A stretch of DNA of 64,000 nucleotides, from contig NZ_JABCSC020000001.1 of assembly GCF_012972705.2 (NCBI RefSeq), positions 62,001-126,000 of the forward strand, written 5' to 3'. Each line of letters begins with the position of its first letter. Within the stretch, counting starts at the first letter, position 1. The translations under genes were made by a program, and so were the position numbers. This stretch comes from Uliginosibacterium aquaticum (GTDB lineage: Bacteria > Pseudomonadota > Gammaproteobacteria > Burkholderiales > Rhodocyclaceae). Below the pieces are notes generated by a model. The model saw nothing but the letters and a program-made list of their open reading frames with translations. It was not told where the DNA came from and made no database searches. Shown one piece after another: positions 39,667-47,704 of the stretch.

Positions 39667-40118
39667 GCGAGACCCTGCCGGGCGATCCGCTGCGCCTGGA
39701 GCAGCAGCTGTGCTTTCCGCTCTACGCCGCTTCGCGCCTGGTGACGCGCCTGTATCAGCCGTTGCTGGAGCCGCTGGGCCTGACTTACCCGCAGTACATC
39801 GTGCTGATGATCCTGTGGGAGGAGTCGCCCTGCTCGGTGTCGCGTATCGGCGAGCGCGCGCTGCTGGCCTCGAACACGCTCACGCCGCTGCTCAAGCGCC
39901 TGGAGCAGCAGGGCCTGGTGCAGCGCAGCCGCGCGGCGCATGACGAGCGCGTGGTCACCATCGCCCTCACCGAAGCCGGGCAGGCGCTGCGGCGGGACTG
40001 TGCCTGTGTGCCGGCGAAGCTCTACCAGCAGGTGGGCTATCCGCTCGATGAGGCGCGCCAGCTCAAGGCGCAGCTGGACACCTTGCTGGCGCGGCTGGCG
40101 AGCCTGCCGCCGGGGTGA
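39663..40118 (+). CDS. OhrR-type MarR family regulator
   Basis: This 151-residue winged-helix repressor closely fits OhrR: the N-terminal redox cysteine in LCFPLYAASR (Cys17), LLEPLGLTYPQYIVLMILWE, and NTLTPLLKRLEQQGLV with DERVVTIALTEAG. OhrR senses organic hydroperoxides through that cysteine. Here it is coupled to a glutathione peroxidase gene where an ohr gene would be expected. A candidate operator lies upstream of the pair. Confidence 0.88.
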   Translation: MSETLPGDPLRLEQQLCFPLYAASRLVTRLYQPLLEPLGLTYPQYIVLMILWEESPCSVSRIGERALLASNTLTPLLKRLEQQGLVQRSRAAHDERVVTIALTEAGQALRRDCACVPAKLYQQVGYPLDEARQLKAQLDTLLARLASLPPG

Positions 40119-40121
40119 GGC

Positions 40122-40595
40122 TCAGAGCCCCAGCTCGCTCAGGCCGGGGTGATCGTCCGGCCGGCGACCTTGTGGCCAGTGGAACTTGCGTTCGGCTGCG
40201 CTGATCGGCAGATCGTTGATGCTGGCGTAGCGCTTGGCCATGAGCCCGTGTTCATCGAATTCCCAGTTTTCGTTGCCGTAGGAGCGGAACCAGTTGCCGC
40301 CCTCGTCGTGCCATTCATAGGCGAAGCGCACGGCGATGCGATTGGCTGTGAAGGCCCAGAGTTCCTTGATGAGGCGGTACTCATGTTCGCGCGCCCACTT
40401 GCGCACCAGAAAGGCTTCGATCTCGGCGCGGCCGCGCGGGAATTCGCTGCGGTTGCGCCACTGGCTGTCCGGTGTGTAGGCCAGTGCCACGCGTTCGGGA
40501 TCACGGCCGTTCCAGGCGTCTTCGGCGAGGCGCACTTTCTGGCGCGCGCTGTCTTCGGTGAAGGGGGGCAGGGGCGGGCGGTCGACGGTGTTCAT
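40122..40595 (-). CDS. NTF2-like protein (DUF1348 family)
   Basis: This 157-residue protein has an NTF2-like cone fold: [38 protein letters not shown] and [24 protein letters not shown], matching DUF1348 proteins of unknown function. The start ATG at 40595 overlaps the stop of the upstream PNPOx-like gene by ATGA. It converges with the ohrR gene, only 3 bp from its end. Confidence 0.85.
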   Translation of the reverse strand: MNTVDRPPLPPFTEDSARQKVRLAEDAWNGRDPERVALAYTPDSQWRNRSEFPRGRAEIEAFLVRKWAREHEYRLIKELWAFTANRIAVRFAYEWHDEGGNWFRSYGNENWEFDEHGLMAKRYASINDLPISAAERKFHWPQGRRPDDHPGLSELGL

Positions 40596-41218
40596 GGTTT
40601 CGATTCCTGTGAGGCTTGAAGGCTGGCGACTTGCGCGCGCAGTTGCTGCAGTTCGTCGAGCAAGGGCGCCAGCATGGGTTTGAGTTCGGCTTCGGTAAAA
40701 CGCGGGGTGATGTGCTGCGGGCAGTTCCACTCGATGGCTTCGATGTGGATCAGCACACCGCGCTCGACTGCTGCAGGGTAGTTGGGCAGGGCGAGCTGCG
40801 CCATGACTTCGGGCGCGTCCTCGGCATGCACGATGCGGGCCAGTCCCCACAGCTTGAGGCGGCGCTGGCCTGCGTAATCCATGAGGATCAGTGAGACGCG
40901 CTCGTCGGCGTTCAGGTTGCCCACGCTGAGGTACTGCGCATTGCCCCGGAAGTCGGCATAGCCAATCGTGCGTGCGTCGAGCACGCGCAGAAAGCCGGCC
41001 GGCCCGCCGCGATGCTGGACGTAGGGCCAGCCGTTTTCGCTGACTGTGGCCTGATAGAAGCTGTCGCGCGTGCTGATGAAGGCGATGTCGGCTTCGCGCA
41101 GGGTGTTGCGCGGGTCGGAGGCACGCTCGAAGCCTGCCATGTGCGCGCGGCTGCCATAGCGCGTCTGCGCGGCGCGCACGCTGTCGGTGAAGCTGATGTC
41201 GGCGAATGCGCGTGGCAT
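40592..41218 (-). CDS. Pyridoxamine 5'-phosphate oxidase-like flavoprotein
   Basis: This 208-residue protein has the split-barrel FMN fold of PNPOx-like proteins, with [29 protein letters not shown]-type strands, [18 protein letters not shown] and a C-terminal coiled segment ([16 protein letters not shown]). It is probably a flavin- or F420-type oxidoreductase or a binding protein, not the PdxH enzyme. It lies 3 bp from the upstream glutaredoxin gene and overlaps the NTF2-like gene. Confidence 0.82.
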   Translation of the reverse strand: MPRAFADISFTDSVRAAQTRYGSRAHMAGFERASDPRNTLREADIAFISTRDSFYQATVSENGWPYVQHRGGPAGFLRVLDARTIGYADFRGNAQYLSVGNLNADERVSLILMDYAGQRRLKLWGLARIVHAEDAPEVMAQLALPNYPAAVERGVLIHIEAIEWNCPQHITPRFTEAELKPMLAPLLDELQQLRAQVASLQASQESKP

Positions 41219-41221
41219 AGC

Positions 41222-41455
41222 TCAGCCCTGCCTTGCAAACCAGGCTTGCAGATCGTCGAAGCCGCCGATGTGCTGCTCGCCCGCGAAGATCTGCGGCACG
41301 GTGCGGCGCTGGCTGCGGGCTTGCGCTTCGGCGCGTGCGGCGTCGTTGGTGCTGACGTCGATCTCGGTGAAGTTGAGGCCGCGCTGCGTGAGCAATGCCT
41401 TTGCCGCATGGCAGTAGGGACAGCTAACCGAGGTGTAGAGGGTGATGTCAGTCAT
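41222..41455 (-). CDS. Dithiol glutaredoxin
   Basis: This 77-residue protein is a glutaredoxin with the CPYC active site in [14 protein letters not shown], the cis-proline segment RTVPQIF, and the GGFDDLQAW glutathione-binding end. It reduces protein or mixed disulphides with glutathione. It sits 69 bp after the AhpD-like gene and 3 bp before the PNPOx-like gene, in what looks like one redox operon. Confidence 0.92.
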   Translation of the reverse strand: MTDITLYTSVSCPYCHAAKALLTQRGLNFTEIDVSTNDAARAEAQARSQRRTVPQIFAGEQHIGGFDDLQAWFARQG

Positions 41456-41524
41456 GTTGAATCCTTTCTTCGGGAAAGCGCCCCGGCCTGCGCCGGGGCG
41501 GCAATCAAACAGCCTTGTGCGAAA

Positions 41525-42064
41525 TCACTTGTGTGACACAAGCGGGAAATCGACATCGGTCTGCGCGACGTTGTTGATGTAGTTGGTGAGCACGTTGAGC
41601 GCGACGTTGAGCACGATCTCGACGACTTCTGCTTCAACAAAGCCGGCGGCGCGCAGGCTGGCGAGATCACCATCGCTGACGCGACCGCGCTCGGCCGCAA
41701 CGCGATGTGCGAACTTCAGCGCAGCGGCGGTGTTGGCGTCGCTGGAGTGCGCGTCACGTGCGGCGTCGATTTCTGCCGCGCTGACCTTGGCGAGATTGGC
41801 AGCGAGGTAGCTGTGGGCCGAGAGGCAGTAATCGCAGCCGTTGTATTCGGCGATGGCCAGCGCAATGCGCTCGCGCAGCGGGGCGGACAGTGCGCCCTTG
41901 GCGAGTGCGCCGTTGAGCGAGAGGTAGCCTTCGAGCGCGGCCGGGCTGTGGCCGACGAGCTTCATCAGGTTGGGCACGACGCCCAGTTGCTTGTGGACAG
42001 CGTCCAGCAGGGGGCGGGAAGCGGCTTGGGATTGTTCGAAGGAGGGGATGCTGATGCGTGACAT
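41525..42064 (-). CDS. AhpD-like carboxymuconolactone decarboxylase family protein
   Basis: This 179-residue protein has the CMD/AhpD helical fold with the thiol motif YNGCDYCLSAHSY (CxxC plus His), typical of alkylhydroperoxidase-like proteins. It is probably a peroxide-reducing or thiol-disulphide protein. ATG at 42064 starts the family-like N terminus; an upstream frame extension lacks similarity. It is divergent from a LysR regulator, which likely controls it. Confidence 0.88.
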   Translation of the reverse strand: MSRISIPSFEQSQAASRPLLDAVHKQLGVVPNLMKLVGHSPAALEGYLSLNGALAKGALSAPLRERIALAIAEYNGCDYCLSAHSYLAANLAKVSAAEIDAARDAHSSDANTAAALKFAHRVAAERGRVSDGDLASLRAAGFVEAEVVEIVLNVALNVLTNYINNVAQTDVDFPLVSHK

Positions 42065-42135
42065 GGTGGTTCTCCTTGGGTTGGCATGCTTGCCGTTGCA
42101 CACCGTGTGCAGCGGATGGAGTGCATTCTTCCAAG

Positions 42136-42150
42136 TTCCACCAGATTGAA
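42136..42150. promoter_or_regulatory. Candidate LysR-type binding site
   Basis: TTC-N9-GAA (42136-42150) forms a T-N11-A dyad, nested inside ATTCTTC (42125-42131) and GAAGAAT (42148-42154). It lies in the divergent promoter region between the AhpD-like gene and the LysR gene. Confidence 0.4.
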
Positions 42151-42206
42151 GAATATCCATGTTTTGCAATTTATAATTCTACTTATTGGAATACAGAGAG
42201 CGCGGC

Positions 42207-43112
42207 ATGGACCGACTGTTGAGCATGGGTGTCTTCGTGGCGGTGGCTGAGGAAGAGAGCTTCGCGCGGGCAGCGCGGCGGCTGGCGATGTCGCCCCCTG
42301 CGGTGACGCGCACGATTGCCGCGCTGGAGGGGCATCTGGGCGTGAAGCTCCTCAACCGCACGACACGCTACGTGCGCGTGACCGAAGCCGGGCAGCGCTA
42401 TCTGGACGATGCGCGGCGCGTGATCGCGGCGGCGGATGAAGCGGACGAAGCCGCCGCCGGCGTGAATGCTGCGCCGCGTGGCCATGTGACGATCACGGCA
42501 CCCGTTTCATTCGGCCGCCTGCATGTGATGCCCTGCGTGGTGGAGTACCTCGCGCGCTATCCGGAAACCGAGGTAAACGCGCTGCTGCTGGACCGCGTGG
42601 TGAACCTGGTGGAAGAAGGCGTGGATGTTGGCGTACGCATCGGCAATCTGCCGGATGCGAGCTTCAAGGCGCTGCGCGTGGGGCAGATCCGGCGCGTGCT
42701 GTGTGCCGCGCCGGACTATCTCGCACAACACGACGAACCCACCGAGCCGCAACAGCTCGCGGCGCATCAGATCATCGCGGCAACGAGCGTGAGCCCCATG
42801 GTGGAATGGCGCTTCGGGCTGGAAGGCGCGGAACAAGCAGTGCGCATCCGCCCTCGCCTCACCGTGACGAACAATGACGCTGCCATCGCAGCCGCGGTGC
42901 GTGGTGCTGGCATCGCGCGCCTGCTCTCCTACCAGGTCGCCAGCGCAGTGGCGGAAGGCACGCTGCGGATCGTGATGGCCGCGCACGAGCCGCCGCCGAT
43001 GCCGATCCACGTGATCCACCGCGAGGGGCGGCAAGCCTCAGCGAAGGTGCGCGCGCTGGTGGATCTGCTGGTCGAACACTTGCGCGCAGAACGCAGCCTG
43101 CAGCCGGGTTGA
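42207..43112 (+). CDS. LysR family transcriptional regulator
   Basis: This 301-residue regulator has the N-terminal helix-turn-helix (FVAVAEEESFARAARRLAMS, PAVTRTIAALEGHLGVKLLNR) and a LysR substrate domain. It is transcribed away from the AhpD-like gene with a 142-bp AT-rich gap, the usual layout for a LysR regulator and its target. The ATG at 42207 is preferred over a TTG seven codons earlier. The inducer is unknown; the target genes suggest a redox or electrophile signal. Confidence 0.9.
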   Translation: MDRLLSMGVFVAVAEEESFARAARRLAMSPPAVTRTIAALEGHLGVKLLNRTTRYVRVTEAGQRYLDDARRVIAAADEADEAAAGVNAAPRGHVTITAPVSFGRLHVMPCVVEYLARYPETEVNALLLDRVVNLVEEGVDVGVRIGNLPDASFKALRVGQIRRVLCAAPDYLAQHDEPTEPQQLAAHQIIAATSVSPMVEWRFGLEGAEQAVRIRPRLTVTNNDAAIAAAVRGAGIARLLSYQVASAVAEGTLRIVMAAHEPPPMPIHVIHREGRQASAKVRALVDLLVEHLRAERSLQPG

Positions 43113-43174
43113 GAGGGTGCGGGCCGCGATGGCGCGCAGCCAGGCCCGCGCGTTTGCCTGGTGTGGCAAACGGC

Positions 43175-43939
43175 TCAGCCGCCGTGCCGCCGCTCGATGA
43201 CCTCGCCGTTCTTTCTACGCCAGTCGTAAATCTGCCAGCGCAGTGGCTCCGTTGTGAGCGGCACTTCGGCTTTCTCCAGCACCTGCCCGTTGATGATCAC
43301 GGTGATCCAGCTCTTCTGTGGCGGGGTGTCGACGCGGCTGGGCAGGAGGCTCATCTCCTGGGACTGCTTGGCGCGCGTGATGCCGTCGTAGGTGATGCTG
43401 CGCGAGCCGTCCCACGGCGACTTCATGTGCGAGCCATCGCGTTTGCTGACGATGAACAGCGGCAGCATGACTTTCTTGCCATCGCGCTGGCCCTTGAGGC
43501 CGGGGATCGGGGCTTTCTCGAACTCCCATTCCACCCAGGCCATGAGGTCGTCCTGATCCTTGGTGCCAAGGAAAGAGGGCGGCAGGGCGAGTTGCAGCTC
43601 GAAGAGGCAGGTCTGCCCGCGTGAGGCTTCGCCCACAATCAGCGCCTTGCCGGGCAGGAAGAGCCCGCGCCGGTCGGGGCGGTCATCGGGGGTGACGCGC
43701 TCGGGGAACACCGGCGGCCAGTCGCAACGGAAGTTGAAGCCGTAGTAGCGCGGCGGAGCGTCGAGGCTGGCGCAGTAGTTGGGGTCGCGCCCGAAGCACA
43801 GGATGCGCTGCATCTTCTGTGAGCGCGGGCTGTTGGTGTCGAAGACGCGGCCGCTATCGTATTCCTCTTCCGGCACCAGGGTGAGTGCGTGGCTGTGGCT
43901 GGCGAGCAGCAAGAGGGCCGCAAGCAGGGCGCGGATCAT
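43175..43939 (-). CDS. Exported protein of unknown function (third gene of operon)
   Basis: This 254-residue protein has a signal peptide (MIRALLAALLLLASHSHA). The mature part contains five cysteines, Tyr/Trp-rich segments (RYYGFNFRCDWPPVFPE) and a C-terminal strand-rich region (SWITVIINGQVLEKAEVPL). No domain is recognised. It starts at ATG 43939 overlapping the previous gene by ATGA, so its synthesis depends on that gene. The predicted location is periplasm or outer surface. Confidence 0.7.
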   Translation of the reverse strand: MIRALLAALLLLASHSHALTLVPEEEYDSGRVFDTNSPRSQKMQRILCFGRDPNYCASLDAPPRYYGFNFRCDWPPVFPERVTPDDRPDRRGLFLPGKALIVGEASRGQTCLFELQLALPPSFLGTKDQDDLMAWVEWEFEKAPIPGLKGQRDGKKVMLPLFIVSKRDGSHMKSPWDGSRSITYDGITRAKQSQEMSLLPSRVDTPPQKSWITVIINGQVLEKAEVPLTTEPLRWQIYDWRRKNGEVIERRHGG

Positions 43940-44829
43940 GGTTTCACCTCGAATCGGGTGCGGCTGAGGAGTTTGCCGGCGTACCACCATTCGAAGGTGT
44001 AGAAGCCGGGTGGATCCTTGGGGCCGATGCGCCAGCTCTGGCTGAGAGTGCGGTAGTACTCGCCGACGTTGAAATTGACGCTGTGGCGGAAGATGTAGGA
44101 GGTCACCTCGCGCTGGCTGCGCTGCCCCCAGAGCTTGACCACGTAGCGTGCGCCGCAGTCGCCGCCGCCCTTGTAGTGATGGCTGTTGGGAATCTTGCCG
44201 GTGGTGTGCGCCGGCACCAGCGCTGCGGTTTCGCCCATGCACTGGCGCCATTCGACGCCGCGCATGCTCGGGCGCGGGCGGTAGATCACGGTGTCGGACG
44301 GCACCACCACGCGCTGTTGCAGGTTGAGGAAACCACCGCCGCGCTGGCGGGCAATGGCCAGCGTGCTGTTGTACTGCTCGCCAGCCTTCAGCACCGGGAT
44401 GCTGTCGAGCGGCTGCACGCGGTATTCGGTTTCGCCGCGCGCGTTGTCGCTCACCAATGCATGGCTGGCGCCGAGCAGGAAGAAGTTGGGCTGGGTGAGA
44501 TCGTCGTTCGAATCGCCGCGCCGATTGGCGAGACGCTCGGCGGCGAGCGTTTCCGGCCGCGAGGGGTCGAAGAAGCGCAGGGCGACGGGGAAGTGCGTGA
44601 AGGGCTGGTCGTAGTCCAGCGGCAACTGTGTGCACAGCTTGCTCATGCTGCTGAGCGGCGGGTCGCACAGGCGTTCATTGAAAATTACGCCGGGCGCTTC
44701 AAAGGCTTCGAGGTACTGGACCTCCTTTTCGCTCAGCTCACGATGCGGCAGGGTTTGCGCCAGGGCCGCGGGCGATGCGGCCACCGCGATGCAGCAGGCC
44801 AGCAGGCGAGCGGCATCAGGGGCGCGCAC
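43936..44829 (-). CDS. Exported protein of unknown function (second gene of operon)
   Basis: This 297-residue protein has a signal peptide ending SPAALAQ and a mature part with HRELSEKEVQYLEAF, a mid region YRVQPLDSIPVLKAGEQYNS, four or more cysteines and a C-terminal WRIGPKDPPGFYTFEWWYAGK. No domain is recognised. The start is a GTG at 44829 that overlaps the end of the repeat-protein gene by 14 bp; it has GGAG nine bases upstream and yields the first credible signal peptide in this frame. Confidence 0.65.
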   Translation of the reverse strand: MRAPDAARLLACCIAVAASPAALAQTLPHRELSEKEVQYLEAFEAPGVIFNERLCDPPLSSMSKLCTQLPLDYDQPFTHFPVALRFFDPSRPETLAAERLANRRGDSNDDLTQPNFFLLGASHALVSDNARGETEYRVQPLDSIPVLKAGEQYNSTLAIARQRGGGFLNLQQRVVVPSDTVIYRPRPSMRGVEWRQCMGETAALVPAHTTGKIPNSHHYKGGGDCGARYVVKLWGQRSQREVTSYIFRHSVNFNVGEYYRTLSQSWRIGPKDPPGFYTFEWWYAGKLLSRTRFEVKP

Positions 44830-45412
44830 AGTCGGCGTCTCCGTAAGTGCAAAAGGTCGAGGGGCTGAGTTGCCGGCTCTGCTCGACTTGGGTGGCACGC
44901 GTGCGGGCGGCGTTGCTGTCGCCAGGCGCTGGCGGGTTGGGCGAGGGCGCAGCGGGGGAGTCGGACGTGAGGCGGCCGGTGTAGCGCCCCTGCGCGTCGT
45001 ATTGCCGGCCATCGGCATCGACGCGGCCCTGATAGACGCCTTGTGCGCTGTAGATGCGTCCGCTGGCATCGATGCGGCCGGTGTGCACGCCCTGTGCGTC
45101 GTAGAAGCGGCCGGCAGCATCGGTCTTGCCTATGTAGCGGCCCTGGCTGTCGTACATGCGACCACTCTGGAGATCAGTGCGCCCCTGATAGCGCCCTTGG
45201 CTGTCGTAACGGCGGCCGTCGGCATCGATGCGGCCGGTATGGCGCCCTTGGCTGTCGTACTGCCGGGCGGGGGCGGGGCGGGCCTGTGCGCTGCCCGCGC
45301 GCGTGCCCTTGGCGACGGCGGGCACGGCATGCAGCGCCAGTAGCGGGCAAAGCAGGGCAAGCAGGACAGCAAGGCAGCGTGACGCAGTCGATCGGATGGC
45401 GGGCGGATTCAT
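44816..45412 (-). CDS. Exported repeat protein (six YD.QGRY.GR repeats)
   Basis: This 198-residue protein has a signal peptide (residues 1-32, ending near AVPAVAK). The middle is built of six tandem units of about 17-18 residues with the pattern Y-[DS]-[SA]-Q-G-[RV]-[YH]-x-G-[RK]-x-D-x-x-G-R, from about residue 48 to 150. Each unit could form a beta-hairpin, as in MORN- or YD-like repeats, but none of these families is matched exactly. A Pro/Ser linker and a short tail with two cysteines follow. The ATG at 45412 was chosen for the signal peptide. Confidence 0.75.
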   Translation of the reverse strand: MNPPAIRSTASRCLAVLLALLCPLLALHAVPAVAKGTRAGSAQARPAPARQYDSQGRHTGRIDADGRRYDSQGRYQGRTDLQSGRMYDSQGRYIGKTDAAGRFYDAQGVHTGRIDASGRIYSAQGVYQGRVDADGRQYDAQGRYTGRLTSDSPAAPSPNPPAPGDSNAARTRATQVEQSRQLSPSTFCTYGDADCARP

Positions 45413-45549
45413 GCAGGCAGCGTTCCTCACAGGCGGTTGGAGACCCCTCCGCACTGCTGGAAACTACGACCGCTGAAGGCGTACGCTTGATGGCATGGGT
45501 GTAAAAAAAGGATGCAGCGTGCGCCCGACGACAAGCCCGTTTTTTCTGA

Positions 45550-45690
45550 GAAGCTGTTCCCGATCTTACTGCGAGGCCGTGATCAGGGCTCATGCGCAGC
45601 TCGGAATCCTCATTGATCAACATAAACTCCGGTTCCTGTGCAGCTCTTCCCTTGCTGAACGGCCTCTCGCTACAGATCGTGATCAGCTTC
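45550..45690. mobile_element. MITE-like element, copy 1 (141 bp)
   Basis: This 141-bp sequence has 17-bp terminal inverted repeats (15 of 17 match; outer GAAGCTG/CAGCTTC) and is flanked by the direct repeat TGA on both sides (45547-45549 and 45691-45693). An equal-length copy with 18 mismatches lies at 58160-58300. It encodes nothing and contains an inner inverted pair (GCGAGGCCGT with ACGGCCTCTCGC). Confidence 0.8.
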
Positions 45691-45701
45691 TGAGGGCCGA
45701 C

Positions 45702-45900
45702 TCAGACGAGATTGCAGGCGTAGTCTTCGAGCTGCTGGAAGCAGATTCCCCAGCCTTCGTGAAAGCCCATCTCTTCGCGCTGGCGCTTCGCTTCCGGCGT
45801 GCCGTGCATCAGGTGAGCGGTGCAGCCGGCCATGGGCGTGCAGCTCGATTCCACGGCCCATATCGGTATCGAGCCGATCAGCGCGCTGAGCGCCGAGGGT
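45702..45900 (-). pseudogene. Remnant of an SRPBCC/AHSA1-like protein
   Basis: On the minus strand the C-terminal end of a protein is readable, HGTPEAKRQREEMGFHEGWG followed by a QLE segment, ending in TGA at 45702-45704. This resembles the end of SRPBCC (activator of Hsp90 ATPase-like) proteins. Upstream in the same frame the similarity stops within about 50 residues and there is no start, so only a fragment remains. The MITE lies 11 bp beyond the stop. Confidence 0.45.
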
Positions 45901-45990
45901 GTGCAGCATCCGCACGGCTATATCGGTGCGCTGATGGCGGCGTCCGAAATGGCTTGGGCCGGTATGGCGTGGGGGACGCTGAGTCGGGGC

Positions 45991-46150
45991 TCACATAGGC
46001 GTGCTGCCATCCTTGCCGACGGTGAGGCGTTCGCTCGTCAGTTTGCCGTTGGCGTCGCGGCTGACGCTGAGCACGACATGCGCGCCGCTTACGAGTTGGC
46101 TGCGTTCGCCCATTTCCGTCTGGATTGAACGCACGAAACACCCACGGGAC
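45991..46150 (-). pseudogene. C-terminal remnant of an unknown protein
   Basis: The minus-strand frame ending at 45991 reads TEMGERSQLVSGAHVVLSVS then DANGKLTSERLTVGKDG, a strand-rich pattern like the end of a small exported OB-fold-type protein. The N-terminal part is absent, and the residues preceding it run into AT-rich sequence. It is probably a decayed gene. Confidence 0.35.
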
Positions 46151-46232
46151 AAGGCTTTCCGCCTCTTGTTTTCGACTTTAATTGTCTGGAACAACTCCAA
46201 ATCAGGGGGCACCGTGCGCAGAGGTCAATTCA

Positions 46233-46256
46233 TACTAATTTAATTAATGATTAGTA
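46233..46256. promoter_or_regulatory. Distal palindrome of the fic promoter
   Basis: A 24-bp AT-rich dyad with arms TACTAAT and ATTAGTA. It is the first of two near-identical palindromes upstream of fic, with start positions 52 bp apart, about five helical turns. Confidence 0.6.
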
Positions 46257-46284
46257 GACATTGCCGGAGTGAGTTGCTACTTTC

Positions 46285-46308
46285 TACTAAATTAAATTTG
46301 AATTAGTA
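46285..46308. promoter_or_regulatory. Proximal palindrome of the fic promoter
   Basis: A 24-bp dyad with outer arms TACTAA and TTAGTA, extended by TC and GA on the outside. It ends 4 bp before the fic ATG, so a bound protein would block both transcription and ribosome access. Confidence 0.6.
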
Positions 46309-46312
46309 GAAA

Positions 46313-47704
46313 ATGCGCATCCCTCGCACGCCTCCCGCACTCAAGGATGTATTTGCTTCGCTGGCCCGGCCTGAGGATCTGGCGCTGATTGCTCAGCACG
46401 CCAATCCGCTGCCAGCAGGGCGCTATCTGCATCGGGAGGATCTGCGCTATCGCAGGCCGCCTGAGGGCCTGAATCATGAGCAGTGGTGGGCGGCGACCTG
46501 TCTTGGGCGGGCTCCCCTGCTGTATGAACTGCCCTTGCTGGATGTGCAGGGACAGCCGTTCCGGTTTGCGACCCCCCAGCCTGTCCTGATCGATCTGCAT
46601 CATATTGACCGGGATGCGGCCGGCCAGATCCGGGCGCCGGAGGGGGCGCCGATCCATGAGAACCGGCAGCCTTATCTGCTTGCTTCACTGATCGAGGAGG
46701 CCATTACTTCCAGTCAGCTGGAAGGTGCGGCTACCACCCGCAAGGTGGCCGCAGACATGCTGCGCGAAGGGCGTCAGCCGCGGGACCATGGCGAGCAGAT
46801 GATTTTCAACAATTACCGGGCGATGGAATACCTGCGGGAGCTGCGCGATGAGCCGATCACGCCACAGCGCATCCTGGACCTGCACCGCCTGCTGACGGTT
46901 GATACCCTGGAGAGCCCGGAGGATGCCGGGCGTTTGCGCAGTGGCAATGATGTGCAGGTCATCGATCAGCGCGATGGCAGCACGCTCCACACCCCGCCGG
47001 ATTTCAGCGAGCTGCCCGGCCGGCTGGAGGCGCTGTGCGCGTTTGCCAATGCTGACGAGAACAGCCAGCCCTTCGTGCATCCGGTTCTGCGCGCAATCCT
47101 GCTGCACTTCATGCTGGGCTATGACCATCCCTTTGTGGATGGCAACGGGCGCACGGCGCGCGCCTTGTTCTACTGGGCGATGGCGCGCAGCGGCTACTGG
47201 CTGATGGAGTTCGTGTCGATCTCGCACATCATCAAGCAGGCGCCCGCCCGGTATGTGCGAGCCTATCTGCATACCGAAACGGATCATGGCGACACCAGCT
47301 ACTTCCTGATTCATCAGCTGGGCACCATCCGCCGGGCGATCACGGCCCTGCACGCCTACATTGCGCGCAAGACCCGCGAGCAGCAGGATACCGAGCAGTT
47401 GCTGACGGACAAGTCTCCGTTTCTGCGCTTCCGCCTGAACCACCGGCAGATTTCCTTGCTGCGCAGCGCCCTGAAACACCCGTCTACGCCGCTGCGCATC
47501 GATGCGCACCAGAACACGCACGGCGTGGTCTATCAGACGGCACGTGCCGACTTGCTGGACCTGGAGTCTCTCGGGCTGTTCATCAAGGGCAAGCGCGGCA
47601 ATGCCTACGAGTTCTACCCCCAGCCTGAGTTGCTGACGCGGATCCAGAGCCTGGCTGACACCGGGCCGGCGGCAAAGACCTCTAACCCAGTCGCACCCGG
47701 TTGA
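46313..47704 (+). CDS. Fic family protein with own inhibitory helix
   Basis: This 463-residue protein has a Fic core with the complete active motif HPFVDGNGRTAR (about 272-283), predicting AMP transfer (or another nucleotide/phosphate transfer) onto target proteins. An inhibitory motif SSQLEG (about 133-138, S-x-x-x-E-G) lies N-terminal to the core, the class II arrangement where a glutamate blocks ATP until relieved. The C-terminal 100 residues look like a winged helix (LNHRQISLLRSALKH, TARADLLDLESLGLF) that could bind DNA. Two matching palindromes precede the gene. No separate antitoxin is seen. There is no clear ribosome-binding site. Its 3' end overlaps the convergent dehydrogenase gene by 23 bp. 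Confidence 0.9.
   Translation: MRIPRTPPALKDVFASLARPEDLALIAQHANPLPAGRYLHREDLRYRRPPEGLNHEQWWAATCLGRAPLLYELPLLDVQGQPFRFATPQPVLIDLHHIDRDAAGQIRAPEGAPIHENRQPYLLASLIEEAITSSQLEGAATTRKVAADMLREGRQPRDHGEQMIFNNYRAMEYLRELRDEPITPQRILDLHRLLTVDTLESPEDAGRLRSGNDVQVIDQRDGSTLHTPPDFSELPGRLEALCAFANADENSQPFVHPVLRAILLHFMLGYDHPFVDGNGRTARALFYWAMARSGYWLMEFVSISHIIKQAPARYVRAYLHTETDHGDTSYFLIHQLGTIRRAITALHAYIARKTREQQDTEQLLTDKSPFLRFRLNHRQISLLRSALKHPSTPLRIDAHQNTHGVVYQTARADLLDLESLGLFIKGKRGNAYEFYPQPELLTRIQSLADTGPAAKTSNPVAPG

Noticed and set aside
44816-45412. Assignment of the repeat protein to MORN repeats
   Set aside because: The glycine and aromatic spacing is similar but the Y-x-G-x-x-x-x-G-x-x-x-G pattern does not fit the 17-18-residue units exactly.
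45820-46128. Plus-strand open frame over the gene graveyard
   Set aside because: It is antisense to the better-supported minus-strand remnants and has no ribosome-binding site or domain.
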